Shown here piece by piece: positions 1-5,836 of a stretch of DNA of 6,486 nucleotides (position 1 is the stretch's first letter; the number at the start of each line of letters is the position of its first letter). The notes beneath the pieces were generated by a model. The model was given only the letters and a program-made list of their open reading frames with translations, searched no databases and was not told the origin of the DNA. The translations under genes and the position numbers were made by a program. The DNA is taken from positions 1-6,486 of the forward strand of contig DASVWG010000228.1 of the NCBI GenBank assembly GCA_036389695.1. Direction: 5' to 3'. The DNA is from JALZHR01 sp036389695 (lineage in GTDB: Bacteria; Acidobacteriota; Blastocatellia; Pyrinomonadales; Pyrinomonadaceae).

Positions 1-189
1 GGAAGATTTCGTCGAGCTGTTGGTCGAAGAAGTTCCGGTCGTGTTTGCGTTTGACGCGGGCGTGGCGGTTGTCGTATTCGAAGTGTCGGACCGTCGCTCG
101 CCTAATTGATTCAGTCGCGGGCACGAACAGCCGACGGCGACGAAGATACCGATAATCAGAACCAGCGAAAGCGCGTTTGAATTTTTCAT
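1..189 (-). CDS. Putative lipoprotein, N-terminal part only (runs off the window)
   Basis: Reading leftward from the ATG at 189-187 gives 63 codons open to the window edge. The protein begins MKNSNALSLVLIIGIFVAVG followed by Cys21. This is a short basic start, a hydrophobic core at about residues 7-19 and a lipobox-like A-V-G-C, so signal peptidase II cleavage before Cys21 and lipid anchoring are expected. A second Cys at 23 is a weaker candidate. Residues about 37-63 are almost entirely Ser, Thr, Asn and Ala, a typical flexible tether between a lipid anchor and a folded domain, and that domain lies outside the window. The start is supported by a good Shine-Dalgarno AAGGAG (complement of about 197-202), 7 nt from the ATG. 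The gene begins 41 bp after the stop of the upstream S41 protease gene on the same strand with no visible terminator between, so co-transcription is likely. The function of the mature domain cannot be judged. Confidence 0.8.
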   Translation of the reverse strand, partial: MKNSNALSLVLIIGIFVAVGCSCPRLNQLGERRSDTSNTTTATPASNANTTGTSSTNSSTKSS

Positions 190-230
190 TCCCTGTCTCC
201 TTTGAAAACCTGTGGAAACAATATACTTGC

Positions 231-2399
231 TTAATCGATTTTTGTAAAACAGCTTTCCGTTTCGACAAAGCGGCTGTCATCGACCGGCGCGTTCGGCTTA
301 ATTTCCTTTAATTTATAAGTCACGATGCCTTCGGTAATCTGAAACGGGAAAAGCCATTCGCCGACTTTTCGATAATCGCCGTAATATGCGGAAACGGAAG
401 TTCCGGCGCGGCTGATTAAAAGCTTCGACGCCGCGTCGAAAGCGAAATAAACGCTCGTTCCCTGCTTTGTAATGGCTTTGACGAGATTGATTTTTCTGCC
501 TTCGTTTTCAAAAGCGGATTCAAACGTGATTGATTGATAAATCTCGCGCGCGTCCAAAAGCTCGCGAAAATTTGCCGCCAGATTCAGCTCGCCGGCAAAG
601 ACTTCGTTGCGCTGCGTGCCCATAAAATCGGTCTGGATAAAAGATTTCGCGCCGTCGAAAACTTCGCGGATTTCGCCCAGAGATTCGATTCGCAGAATTT
701 TGGCGGTTTTATTCGGAAACTTGCGGTAAATCTCCGCTTCGCCTTCGACGGTGGCTCCGGCTTGTTTCATTTCCACTTTCCCGTTTGCCGCCAGCGAATT
801 CAGCTTTTTCAAATTTTCGCGTCCGCCGATTGTTTCGATGTATTCGTCAATAATTTTCAGCGCTTTTTCATCTTTAACAGCCTTTACTCCCGAAGGAACA
901 GCCACCGTGACCGAGCCGAGAATTAAAGGTTTTTGAAAAGCAGGCGGCGCGTTGTTTGAAACGTTTTCGGAAGGCGGATTTTTTTTGATTTCGTCCTTTA
1001 TAAAATTAATCGCCGCTTCAAGCTGCACGTCTTTTCCGGCGAGCAAGGAAGCGCGGTCGAGCGCGATTTTGACGTTCGGCTCGACGCCTCTGCCTTCGAG
1101 CAGATTGCCTTTCGGCGTTTCAAAATTACCGACCGGATACAGAAAAACCGCGCCGGTCGGAAGCGCCATCGTCAGCGCCGGAAGCGCCGAACCGGCGGTC
1201 GTCTCGCCGACGAGCGTCGCGCGATTGTTTTCCTTCAAGCCCGAAGCGAAAACTTCCGCCGCCGAATAGCTTTGAGCGTCGGTCAAAACAACCAGCCTGC
1301 CTTTGAAATTTTTGATTTGCGGCTGGACAAAGCGCGGCTCTTTGCCGTTTCTGTTTATTTCCGTGCCGATAATTAAACTTTTGTCGGTCAAAAGGCTGAC
1401 GATGCCGAACAACGCGCCGAAATTGCCGCCGATGTTGCCGCGCATATCGACGATAATCGCTTTTTTATTTTTAAACCGGCTGATTGCGCCGCAGAATTTT
1501 TCGACCGTTTTTAAGGCGAAAATGTTGAATTTGATGTAGCCGGTTTCCTCGTCGAGCGATTTGGCGTCGAAAGTGATAAACTGCGCGGGCAAACCCGATA
1601 GAATTCTGACGAATTCGCCTTTCATCCCGGCGCGCTGGATTTCGATTTCCCGCGCCTGTTCTTTTTCTTCGCGGAAACCGATTTTAACCGCGCCTTCCGC
1701 TTCGCCGTCGATAAAAGTCAGCAGCAGAGCGGACAACTGTTTTTCGTAAACCTTCGCGTAAACCGTATTTTGGCGAAATTTTTCGAGAAAGGATTTCAGC
1801 GAGACTCCGTTTATTTTTTCGATGACGTAGCCGGTTTTCAGACCGGCTCGCGCGGCGGGCGAATCTTTTTCGATTTGCGTGATGACGACCTGATTATCGA
1901 TAAAGCGTATGTCGATGCCGATGCCGTAACGCGCAGGCTTTGCCGGTTCTTCTTCGACCGGAGCTGTTTCGTCCGTTTCCGTTTCAATTTCGCCCGTTTC
2001 CGTTTTTTCTTCAATCTCGGCTTTGACTTTGCCGATTTCGCGGAAAACTTCCGGCGGAATGATGACAAAATGCGATTTGTTCAATCGATTTATCATTTCC
2101 TGCAAAATCAGATGCAGCTCCGCGTCGGTCTGCGATTTCAAAACGCGCGGCTCGAATTCCGTTTTGATTTTGTTCCAGTTTAAGCCGCCGAAAGTCTGGT
2201 CAAAGTAATTATCTTTGACGGTTTGCCAGACGAGGCGAAACGTTTCCAGACGACGCTCGGCTTCGGGCGATAATTTTTCCGAAACAGCGACGCCGGAATC
2301 GGCGGCGACGCGGTTGTATTTTAATTGAGCCGAAACGTTCTGGGAGAATAACGCGTTTAAAAGAACGGTTAGGCAAAAAGCCCGAAACAAGTTTTTCAT
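231..2399 (-). CDS. Secreted S41-family (tricorn/IRBP-like) PDZ serine protease with LolA-like C-terminal domain
   Basis: A 722-residue exported serine peptidase of family S41, probably periplasmic or secreted. Residues 1-24 form a Sec signal peptide with cleavage expected at VSA/Q. An N-terminal helical region (about 44-118) contains Leu-Asn-Lys-Ser109-His110, matching the Ser-His pair of tricorn-type S41 enzymes. A Glu/Thr-rich, very acidic linker covers about 124-153. The PDZ domain spans about 158-205 (YGIGIDIRF, SPAARAGLKTG, IEKINGVSL). The catalytic core spans about 285-445, with GYIKFNIF, VDMRGNIGGN (317-326), the likely nucleophile Ser379 in SYSAAE, GETTAG (398-403), and LLEGRGVEPNV, whose Glu435 may complete a tetrad. 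The Lys of classical C-terminal processing proteases is a Ser (404) here, so this is not a Prc/CtpA-type Ser-Lys enzyme. Residues about 510-722 (start IIDEYIETIGGRENL) resemble the LolA-like beta domain seen at the tail of some exported bacterial peptidases. The ATG has only a weak AGAAAG ribosome site, 8 nt upstream. The substrate is unknown. Confidence 0.88.
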   Translation of the reverse strand: MKNLFRAFCLTVLLNALFSQNVSAQLKYNRVAADSGVAVSEKLSPEAERRLETFRLVWQTVKDNYFDQTFGGLNWNKIKTEFEPRVLKSQTDAELHLILQEMINRLNKSHFVIIPPEVFREIGKVKAEIEEKTETGEIETETDETAPVEEEPAKPARYGIGIDIRFIDNQVVITQIEKDSPAARAGLKTGYVIEKINGVSLKSFLEKFRQNTVYAKVYEKQLSALLLTFIDGEAEGAVKIGFREEKEQAREIEIQRAGMKGEFVRILSGLPAQFITFDAKSLDEETGYIKFNIFALKTVEKFCGAISRFKNKKAIIVDMRGNIGGNFGALFGIVSLLTDKSLIIGTEINRNGKEPRFVQPQIKNFKGRLVVLTDAQSYSAAEVFASGLKENNRATLVGETTAGSALPALTMALPTGAVFLYPVGNFETPKGNLLEGRGVEPNVKIALDRASLLAGKDVQLEAAINFIKDEIKKNPPSENVSNNAPPAFQKPLILGSVTVAVPSGVKAVKDEKALKIIDEYIETIGGRENLKKLNSLAANGKVEMKQAGATVEGEAEIYRKFPNKTAKILRIESLGEIREVFDGAKSFIQTDFMGTQRNEVFAGELNLAANFRELLDAREIYQSITFESAFENEGRKINLVKAITKQGTSVYFAFDAASKLLISRAGTSVSAYYGDYRKVGEWLFPFQITEGIVTYKLKEIKPNAPVDDSRFVETESCFTKID

Positions 2400-2401
2400 T
2401 G

Positions 2402-2488
2402 ACTAATCTTTCTGAAATCGAGTTTTAATTTGAACCGCTTGAAGAAAATGGGCGGGTGCGCGCTTTTGCCGCGCACAGAAAGATTAGT
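2402..2488. repeat. Perfect 13-bp inverted repeat with nested hairpin ahead of the S41 gene
   Basis: ACTAATCTTTCTG at 2402-2414 is repeated exactly in inverted form at 2476-2488, with 61 bp between. The left arm covers the weak ribosome site of the S41 gene and ends two bases before its ATG. The right arm covers a predicted -10 hexamer at 2481-2486. Inside lies a GC-rich hairpin, GTGCGCG (2456-2462) pairing with CGCGCAC (2470-2476), with a 7-nt loop. Arm centres are 74 bp apart, close to seven helical turns. It could be a paired operator, an RNA structure masking the ribosome site if transcription starts further upstream, or a relic of a small element. No flanking target duplication is seen. 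Confidence 0.7.
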
Positions 2489-2509
2489 TTTGTTAAGGTG
2501 TTTTGTCAA
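2481..2509 (-). promoter_or_regulatory. Predicted sigma70-type promoter for the S41 protease gene
   Basis: On the minus strand, a consensus -35 TTGACA (complement of 2504-2509) is followed by a 17-nt spacer and TAATCT (complement of 2481-2486). TAATCT matches the -10 consensus at the three most conserved positions. Initiation near 2474 would give a leader of about 75 nt before the ATG at 2399. The -10 lies inside one arm of the 13-bp inverted repeat. The perfect -35 and ideal spacing support it, and the mediocre -10 lowers confidence. Confidence 0.45.
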
Positions 2510-2510
2510 T

Positions 2511-2575
2511 GAAAAAGTGATAGGTGATAGGTAATAAGAAAAACCGCTTCTTTCTTACCTTATCACCTATCACTT
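2511..2575 (-). terminator. Possible intrinsic terminator downstream of gap, built from heptamer repeats
   Basis: In the gap transcript, a long hairpin pairs 2561-2575 with 2515-2529 (15 bp perfect). Above a one-base bulge it extends by five pairs, then by four more after a three-base bulge. A run of T (complement of 2512-2516) follows at the base, as in a rho-independent terminator. The stem is AT-rich, which is atypical, so it may instead stabilise the mRNA 3' end or be only a repeat. It begins 15 bp past the gap stop codon. Confidence 0.4.
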
Positions 2576-2590
2576 ATCACTTATCACTTC
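2514..2590. repeat. Convergent array of 7-bp repeats (TAGGTGA/TAAGTGA) after gap
   Basis: Plus-strand heptamers from 2514 read AAAGTGA, TAGGTGA, TAGGTAA, TAAGAAA. Read on the minus strand from 2590 the units are GAAGTGA, TAAGTGA, TAAGTGA, TAGGTGA. The two half-arrays face each other across a centre at about 2542-2550 and form an imperfect inverted repeat. The array abuts the gap stop codon (2593-2591). It resembles the short tandemly repeated repetitive (STRR) heptamers known from cyanobacterial intergenic DNA. That is resemblance of form only. Confidence 0.8.
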
Positions 2591-3598
2591 TTACAAGCCT
2601 TTTCCGGCGATGAATTTCACCAAATCGCGGACGCGGCACGAATAGCCCCATTCGTTGTCATACCACGAAAGAATCTTAATCGCCGTGCCGTCGATGACCT
2701 TCGTGTTTTCGGCATCGACAATCGAGGAATTCGGGTTGCCGCGAAAATCTATCGAGACGAGCGGTTCTTCCGAGAAAGCCAGGATTCCTTTCAATTCTTC
2801 GTTTGCCGCGTCTTTTAAAACCTGATTGACTTCTTCGACCGAAGTCGATTTTTCGACGTTCATTACAACGTCAACGAGTGAAACGTTCGGCGTCGGAACG
2901 CGGACGGAGATGCCGTCGAATTTTCCTTTCAGTTCGGGAATGACCAGAGCGACGGCTTTCGCCGCGCCGGTCGAGGTCGGAATCATCGAAAGCGCGGCGG
3001 CGCGCGCGCGGCGCAAATCTTTGTGCGGCAAATCCAGCAATTGCTGGTCGTTGGTGTAAGAGTGAATCGTGTTCATCAAAGCGTTTTTGATGCCGAATTT
3101 TTCGTGAATTACTTTGGCGACGGGCGCGAGACAGTTGGTCGTGCAGGAAGCGTTGGAGATGATATTATGATTCGCCGCGTCATACATATCTTCGTTGACG
3201 CCCAAAACGATGGTCACGTCTTCGCCTTTGGCGGGCGCGGAAATGATGACTTTTTTGACCGTGCCGCGCAGGTGTTTCGCGGCGTCTTCGGCTTTGGTAA
3301 AGCGTCCGGTCGATTCGATGACGATTTCCGCGCCGACCGATTCCCAGTCAATCAGCGCCGGGTCTTTCTCGCTGAAAACCTTAAAGCTGTCGTTATCGAC
3401 CCTAATTGTATCGCCTTCGGCGGAAACTTCGTTATCGAGATTGCCCATCACCGAATCGTATTTTAAAAGATGCGCCAGCGTGCGCGTGTCGGTTAAATCG
3501 TTGACCGCCACAAAATCAATGTCCGCGTCGCCCAGACAACTGCGCAAAACATTGCGCCCGATGCGCCCGAAACCGTTAATCCCGACTTTAATGCCCAT
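2591..3598 (-). CDS. gap: Type I glyceraldehyde-3-phosphate dehydrogenase, NAD-dependent
   Basis: A complete 335-residue cytosolic GAPDH, the usual length. It catalyses oxidative phosphorylation of glyceraldehyde 3-phosphate to 1,3-bisphosphoglycerate with NAD+, in glycolysis and reversibly in gluconeogenesis. The N-terminal Rossmann motif is GINGFGRIGRNV (6-17). The active-site signature ASCTTNCLAP (150-159) carries the catalytic Cys152, and the general base is His179 in IHSYTNDQ. The C-terminal WYDNEWGYS (312-320) is intact. Asp34 after the second strand and Leu190-Pro191 in DLPHKDLRRARAA point to NAD+ rather than NADP+, that is, a glycolytic GapA-type enzyme. The ATG is preceded by GGGAGG (complement of 3611-3616) at a rather long 12-nt spacing. 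The next gene downstream is an exported protease, not pgk or tpi, so gap seems to be its own transcription unit. It is flanked on both sides by heptamer-repeat arrays. No key residue is missing. Confidence 0.98.
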   Translation of the reverse strand: MGIKVGINGFGRIGRNVLRSCLGDADIDFVAVNDLTDTRTLAHLLKYDSVMGNLDNEVSAEGDTIRVDNDSFKVFSEKDPALIDWESVGAEIVIESTGRFTKAEDAAKHLRGTVKKVIISAPAKGEDVTIVLGVNEDMYDAANHNIISNASCTTNCLAPVAKVIHEKFGIKNALMNTIHSYTNDQQLLDLPHKDLRRARAAALSMIPTSTGAAKAVALVIPELKGKFDGISVRVPTPNVSLVDVVMNVEKSTSVEEVNQVLKDAANEELKGILAFSEEPLVSIDFRGNPNSSIVDAENTKVIDGTAIKILSWYDNEWGYSCRVRDLVKFIAGKGL

Positions 3599-3643
3599 TT
3601 TAGATAAAATCCTCCCGAAATATTTTTGTGTAATAAAAACTTA

Positions 3644-3673
3644 AAGATAACTTTTTTATATAATAGGTGACAA
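3644..3673 (-). promoter_or_regulatory. Predicted sigma70-type promoter for gap
   Basis: On the minus strand, TTGTCA (complement of 3668-3673, five of six consensus bases) is followed by an 18-nt AT-rich spacer and TATCTT (complement of 3644-3649, four of six). Start of transcription would be near 3637, giving a leader of about 38 nt that includes the GGGAGG ribosome site. The -35 hexamer lies in the outermost units of the 3664-3795 heptamer array. In an AT-rich region, chance matches are possible. Confidence 0.4.
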
Positions 3674-3795
3674 GTGAACAGATAGTTGATAACTGATAAC
3701 TGATAACTGATAACTGATAATTGAGAATTAAAACCTGACAGCTGACGGCTGATTGCCGTTTTCCACTATCAATTATCAGTTATCAGTTATCAGTT
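3664..3795. repeat. Heptamer-repeat array with a perfect 27-bp inverted repeat between gap and tolC
   Basis: From 3664 a 7-bp period runs unbroken in one register to 3754: TAGGTGA, CAAGTGA, ACAGATA, GTTGATA, ACTGATA four times, ATTGAGA, ATTAAAA, CCTGACA, GCTGACG, GCTGATT. From 3794 down to 3767 the complementary strand gives ACTGATA three times and then ATTGATA. The two halves form a perfect 27-bp inverted repeat (3698-3724 with 3769-3795) around a 44-nt centre. The centre holds a small nested hairpin, ACGGC (3745-3749) with GCCGT (3755-3759). The array fills much of the 302-bp spacer between the divergent gap and tolC genes. Its remaining parts (3599-3663 and 3796-3900) are AT-rich leader and promoter sequence with no ORF. 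Confidence 0.9.
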
Positions 3796-3843
3796 GAATG
3801 TGTTTTTTTTGAAACTAACGGCGAAAAATTATCGTAGTAAGCC

Positions 3844-3871
3844 TTGAGTTCCTAGTCGTTTTGTCTATTAA
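3844..3871 (+). promoter_or_regulatory. Tentative promoter for the TolC-family gene
   Basis: TTGAGT (3844-3849) and TATTAA (3866-3871) are each four of six to consensus, with a 16-nt spacer, and would give a leader of about 22 nt. An alternative pair, TTGAAA (3809-3814) and TATCGT (3830-3835), has a poor 15-nt spacing. Neither is convincing by itself. The position between the repeat array and the start codon is the main support. Confidence 0.22.
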
Positions 3872-3900
3872 AAAGTTTTCATATCTGGAGTCAATTTTAA

Positions 3901-5733
3901 ATGAGATTATTTTATCGCACTGCTTTTTTTGCTCTCGTTCTGAGCCTGTCCATAGGTTTGTGCGATTTACGTTCGGCGCGGGCGCAGACGCCTGAAACCG
4001 TGCCGCAGATTGCCAAAAACACGAATGTTTCAACCAACGAAAAACCTTCCGCGAAAACGGAGGAAAAAGTTGAAAAATCAATCGAGCCGAATAACGTCAA
4101 TATTCTGCACCGCGTCGGCGTGCAAACTTCCGAAACCTTGCCGCTGACGCTCAACGAAGCCATCCGCCGCGCTCTGGAAAACAACAACGCGATTGAAGTG
4201 GCGCGCGACGACGTGCGCTTTCAGGAAACGCAGCTGCGCTCGCAGCTCGGAGTTTACGACCCGGTTTTCACCGTTTCGCCGAATCTGACGCGCAATTCGA
4301 CGACCGGCTCGCGCGCGACGAACGATTTTCGCGTCAATTCGGACGTGTCGGGCTTAATCCGTCGCGGCGGCGGAAATTATCGGGTCTTTTTCGACAACGT
4401 GCGCACGGAAAACAGCTTTTCGCAGCAGCAGTTAAGCTCCGGCAACACTTCGTCCGGCGGCGCGCTGTTTTCGTCCGGTCTCGGCGTCGCTTACACGCAG
4501 CCGCTTTTGCGCGATTTCCGAATCGACAACACGCGCCGACAGATTCGCATCCAGCGCCGTTTTTTGCAACAGACCGACGCCGATTTCCGCCGCCAGACGA
4601 TTGACGTCATCGCGCAGGTTCAGCGCGGCTACTGGGATTTGGTTTTCGCTCTGCGCGACCAGCAGAATCGCGTGGCGAATCTGAATCTGGCGCGGGAAAA
4701 TCTGCGTCAGGTCGAAGCCAAAATCGACGCCGGAACGGTCGCGCCGATTGCGCGCGCCGAAGTCGCCACCGAGATGGCGACGCGCGAAGGCGACGTTTTG
4801 CTGGCGACGCAGCAGGTTACCGTCGCGGAAAATAATCTGAAAACGCTTATCCTGCGGGAAATCTCCGCGCCCGAATGGAATCGCTCGCTGGTTCCGACCG
4901 ACCGTCCGGTTTACAGCGATGAAAGCATAGTTTTGGACGATGCGGTCAAAGATGCGGTCGAAAATCGCCCCGAATTGCAGAGATTAAAGCTGGCGCGCGA
5001 AATCAACGCGATTAACATCGAATTTTTTAAAAATCAGACGAAACCGCAGGTTGATTTGAACACGCAGTTTTCGCTCAACGGATTTTCGCGGAGCGGAACA
5101 TTTTCGGGCGACACGCAGTTTGTCCCGCTTATTTCCGGCGACCCGCAAAGCAATGCTTTCGCGTTTCTGCTTCAGCAGATACGGCGTTTTCACGGCGGTC
5201 TGCCGACCGACAGCGAGATTCCGCTCGTCCCCGTTGCGCCGACGCCTTCGTTTCTGGTCGGCGGATTTAACCGCTCTTTCTTAAATCTGTTTCGCAGCGA
5301 CGCGCCGAATTATACGGTCGGCGTGACGATTTCATTTCCTCTGCGCAACCGCACGGCGCGCGCCAATCTCGCCGGAGCGCGCGTGCAGGAAGAACAAATC
5401 AGCGCCCAAACCCGCGCCCAGGAACAAACGATTATCGCCGACGTCCGCAATGCGGTGCAGGCGGTCGAAACGGCGCGCCAGCGAGTTCTGGTCGCGCGAC
5501 GCGCCCGCGAAAACGCCGAGATTCAGCTCGAAGGCGAGAAAAAATTGTTTGAAGCCGGGCAATCGACGACGTTTCTGCTTTTCCAGCGCGAAAACTCTCT
5601 GGCAAACGCCCGCAACGCCGAGATTCGCGCCGAGACCGATTTCAATAAATCGCTCGCCGATTTGCAGCGCGCCACTTCGACCACCTTCCGCGCGAACAAT
5701 ATCGAAGTCACTTCGCCGGTGGACGACAAATAA
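3901..5733 (+). CDS. TolC-family outer-membrane efflux/secretion channel protein
   Basis: A complete 610-residue protein predicted to form the trimeric outer-membrane channel and periplasmic tunnel of an efflux pump or type I secretion system. The signal peptide covers residues 1-28 (cleavage SARA/Q). Cys21 is not in a valid lipobox, so this is not a NodT-type lipoprotein. A Lys/Glu-rich stretch (about 29-78) precedes the first of two outer-membrane efflux repeats. Repeat 1 (about 80-320) starts LPLTLNEAIRRALENN, has a beta region at about 118-200, ends that region with YTQPLLRDF, and continues in long Gln/Arg-rich helices. Repeat 2 (about 340-595) starts LDDAVKDAVENRPELQ, has a long second beta region (about 383-480) ending in VGVTISFPLRNRTARA, then coiled-coil helices. 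E. coli TolC is roughly 470 residues when mature, so this one is longer, chiefly in the N-terminal extension and beta regions. The start is supported by GGAG (3887-3890), 10 nt upstream. No adaptor or pump gene adjoins it, so the transported substrate is unknown. It diverges from gap and ends before a strong terminator. Confidence 0.95.
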   Translation: MRLFYRTAFFALVLSLSIGLCDLRSARAQTPETVPQIAKNTNVSTNEKPSAKTEEKVEKSIEPNNVNILHRVGVQTSETLPLTLNEAIRRALENNNAIEVARDDVRFQETQLRSQLGVYDPVFTVSPNLTRNSTTGSRATNDFRVNSDVSGLIRRGGGNYRVFFDNVRTENSFSQQQLSSGNTSSGGALFSSGLGVAYTQPLLRDFRIDNTRRQIRIQRRFLQQTDADFRRQTIDVIAQVQRGYWDLVFALRDQQNRVANLNLARENLRQVEAKIDAGTVAPIARAEVATEMATREGDVLLATQQVTVAENNLKTLILREISAPEWNRSLVPTDRPVYSDESIVLDDAVKDAVENRPELQRLKLAREINAINIEFFKNQTKPQVDLNTQFSLNGFSRSGTFSGDTQFVPLISGDPQSNAFAFLLQQIRRFHGGLPTDSEIPLVPVAPTPSFLVGGFNRSFLNLFRSDAPNYTVGVTISFPLRNRTARANLAGARVQEEQISAQTRAQEQTIIADVRNAVQAVETARQRVLVARRARENAEIQLEGEKKLFEAGQSTTFLLFQRENSLANARNAEIRAETDFNKSLADLQRATSTTFRANNIEVTSPVDDK

Positions 5734-5777
5734 ACGGTTATTTTTTAACCATTTAAACAATCTTCCGAGATATTACT

Positions 5778-5810
5778 TGAAGAGTCGCTTCGCCGACTCT
5801 TTATGTTTTT
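5778..5810 (+). terminator. Rho-independent terminator after the TolC-family gene
   Basis: AAGAGTCG (5780-5787) pairs perfectly with CGACTCTT (5794-5801) across a 6-nt loop CTTCGC. The stem extends by a G-T and a T-A pair (5778-5779 with 5802-5803). A T-rich tail ending in five T follows at 5804-5810. It lies about 45 bp past the TolC stop codon and separates that gene from the glycosyltransferase. Confidence 0.85.
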
Positions 5811-5820
5811 CCTGAACTTG

Positions 5821-5829
5821 TGCGAGAAT
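5821..5829 (+). promoter_or_regulatory. Tentative extended -10 element for the glycosyltransferase gene
   Basis: TGCGAGAAT fits the extended -10 pattern TGn plus hexamer, where GAGAAT matches TATAAT at four positions but lacks the first T. It ends 7 nt before the GTG start, so transcription would begin at or near the start codon. Only 33 bp lie between the terminator stem and the gene, which leaves little room for another promoter. Evidence is weak. Confidence 0.2.
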
Positions 5830-5836
5830 ACGAAGC

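Noticed and set aside
534..2208. Several plus-strand open frames opposite the S41 gene (for example 534-926, 1770-2183)
   Set aside because: They overlap a well-supported protease gene on the other strand, have compositions rich in Phe, Arg and Asp from its codon bias, and show no recognisable motif or ribosome site.
2456..2476. GC-rich hairpin as an intrinsic terminator between gap and the S41 gene
   Set aside because: The 7-bp stem is followed on the minus strand by a C/G-rich stretch, not by T residues.
2402..2488. Possible miniature transposable element with 13-bp terminal inverted repeats
   Set aside because: The flanks show no direct target duplication and no second copy is in the window. 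A regulatory explanation fits the promoter and start codon positions at least as well.
2826..3644. Plus-strand open frames opposite gap, up to 149 codons (3023-3466, 3195-3644)
   Set aside because: gap is unambiguous and complete. These are antisense shadows without family features.
3664..3795. Possible CRISPR array or transposon end
   Set aside because: Units are 7 bp with no spacers, and the two halves are inverted. No transposase and no target duplication are visible.
3815..4187. Minus-strand open frames of 88 and 91 codons over the start of the TolC gene
   Set aside because: They lie mostly over the TolC signal peptide and N-terminal region. No motif supports them.
5736..5750. Small hairpin GGTTA/TAACC right after the TolC stop codon
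   Set aside because: It is a 5-bp AT-rich stem with a T-only loop and no T tract behind it. The hairpin at 5778-5810 is a far better terminator.
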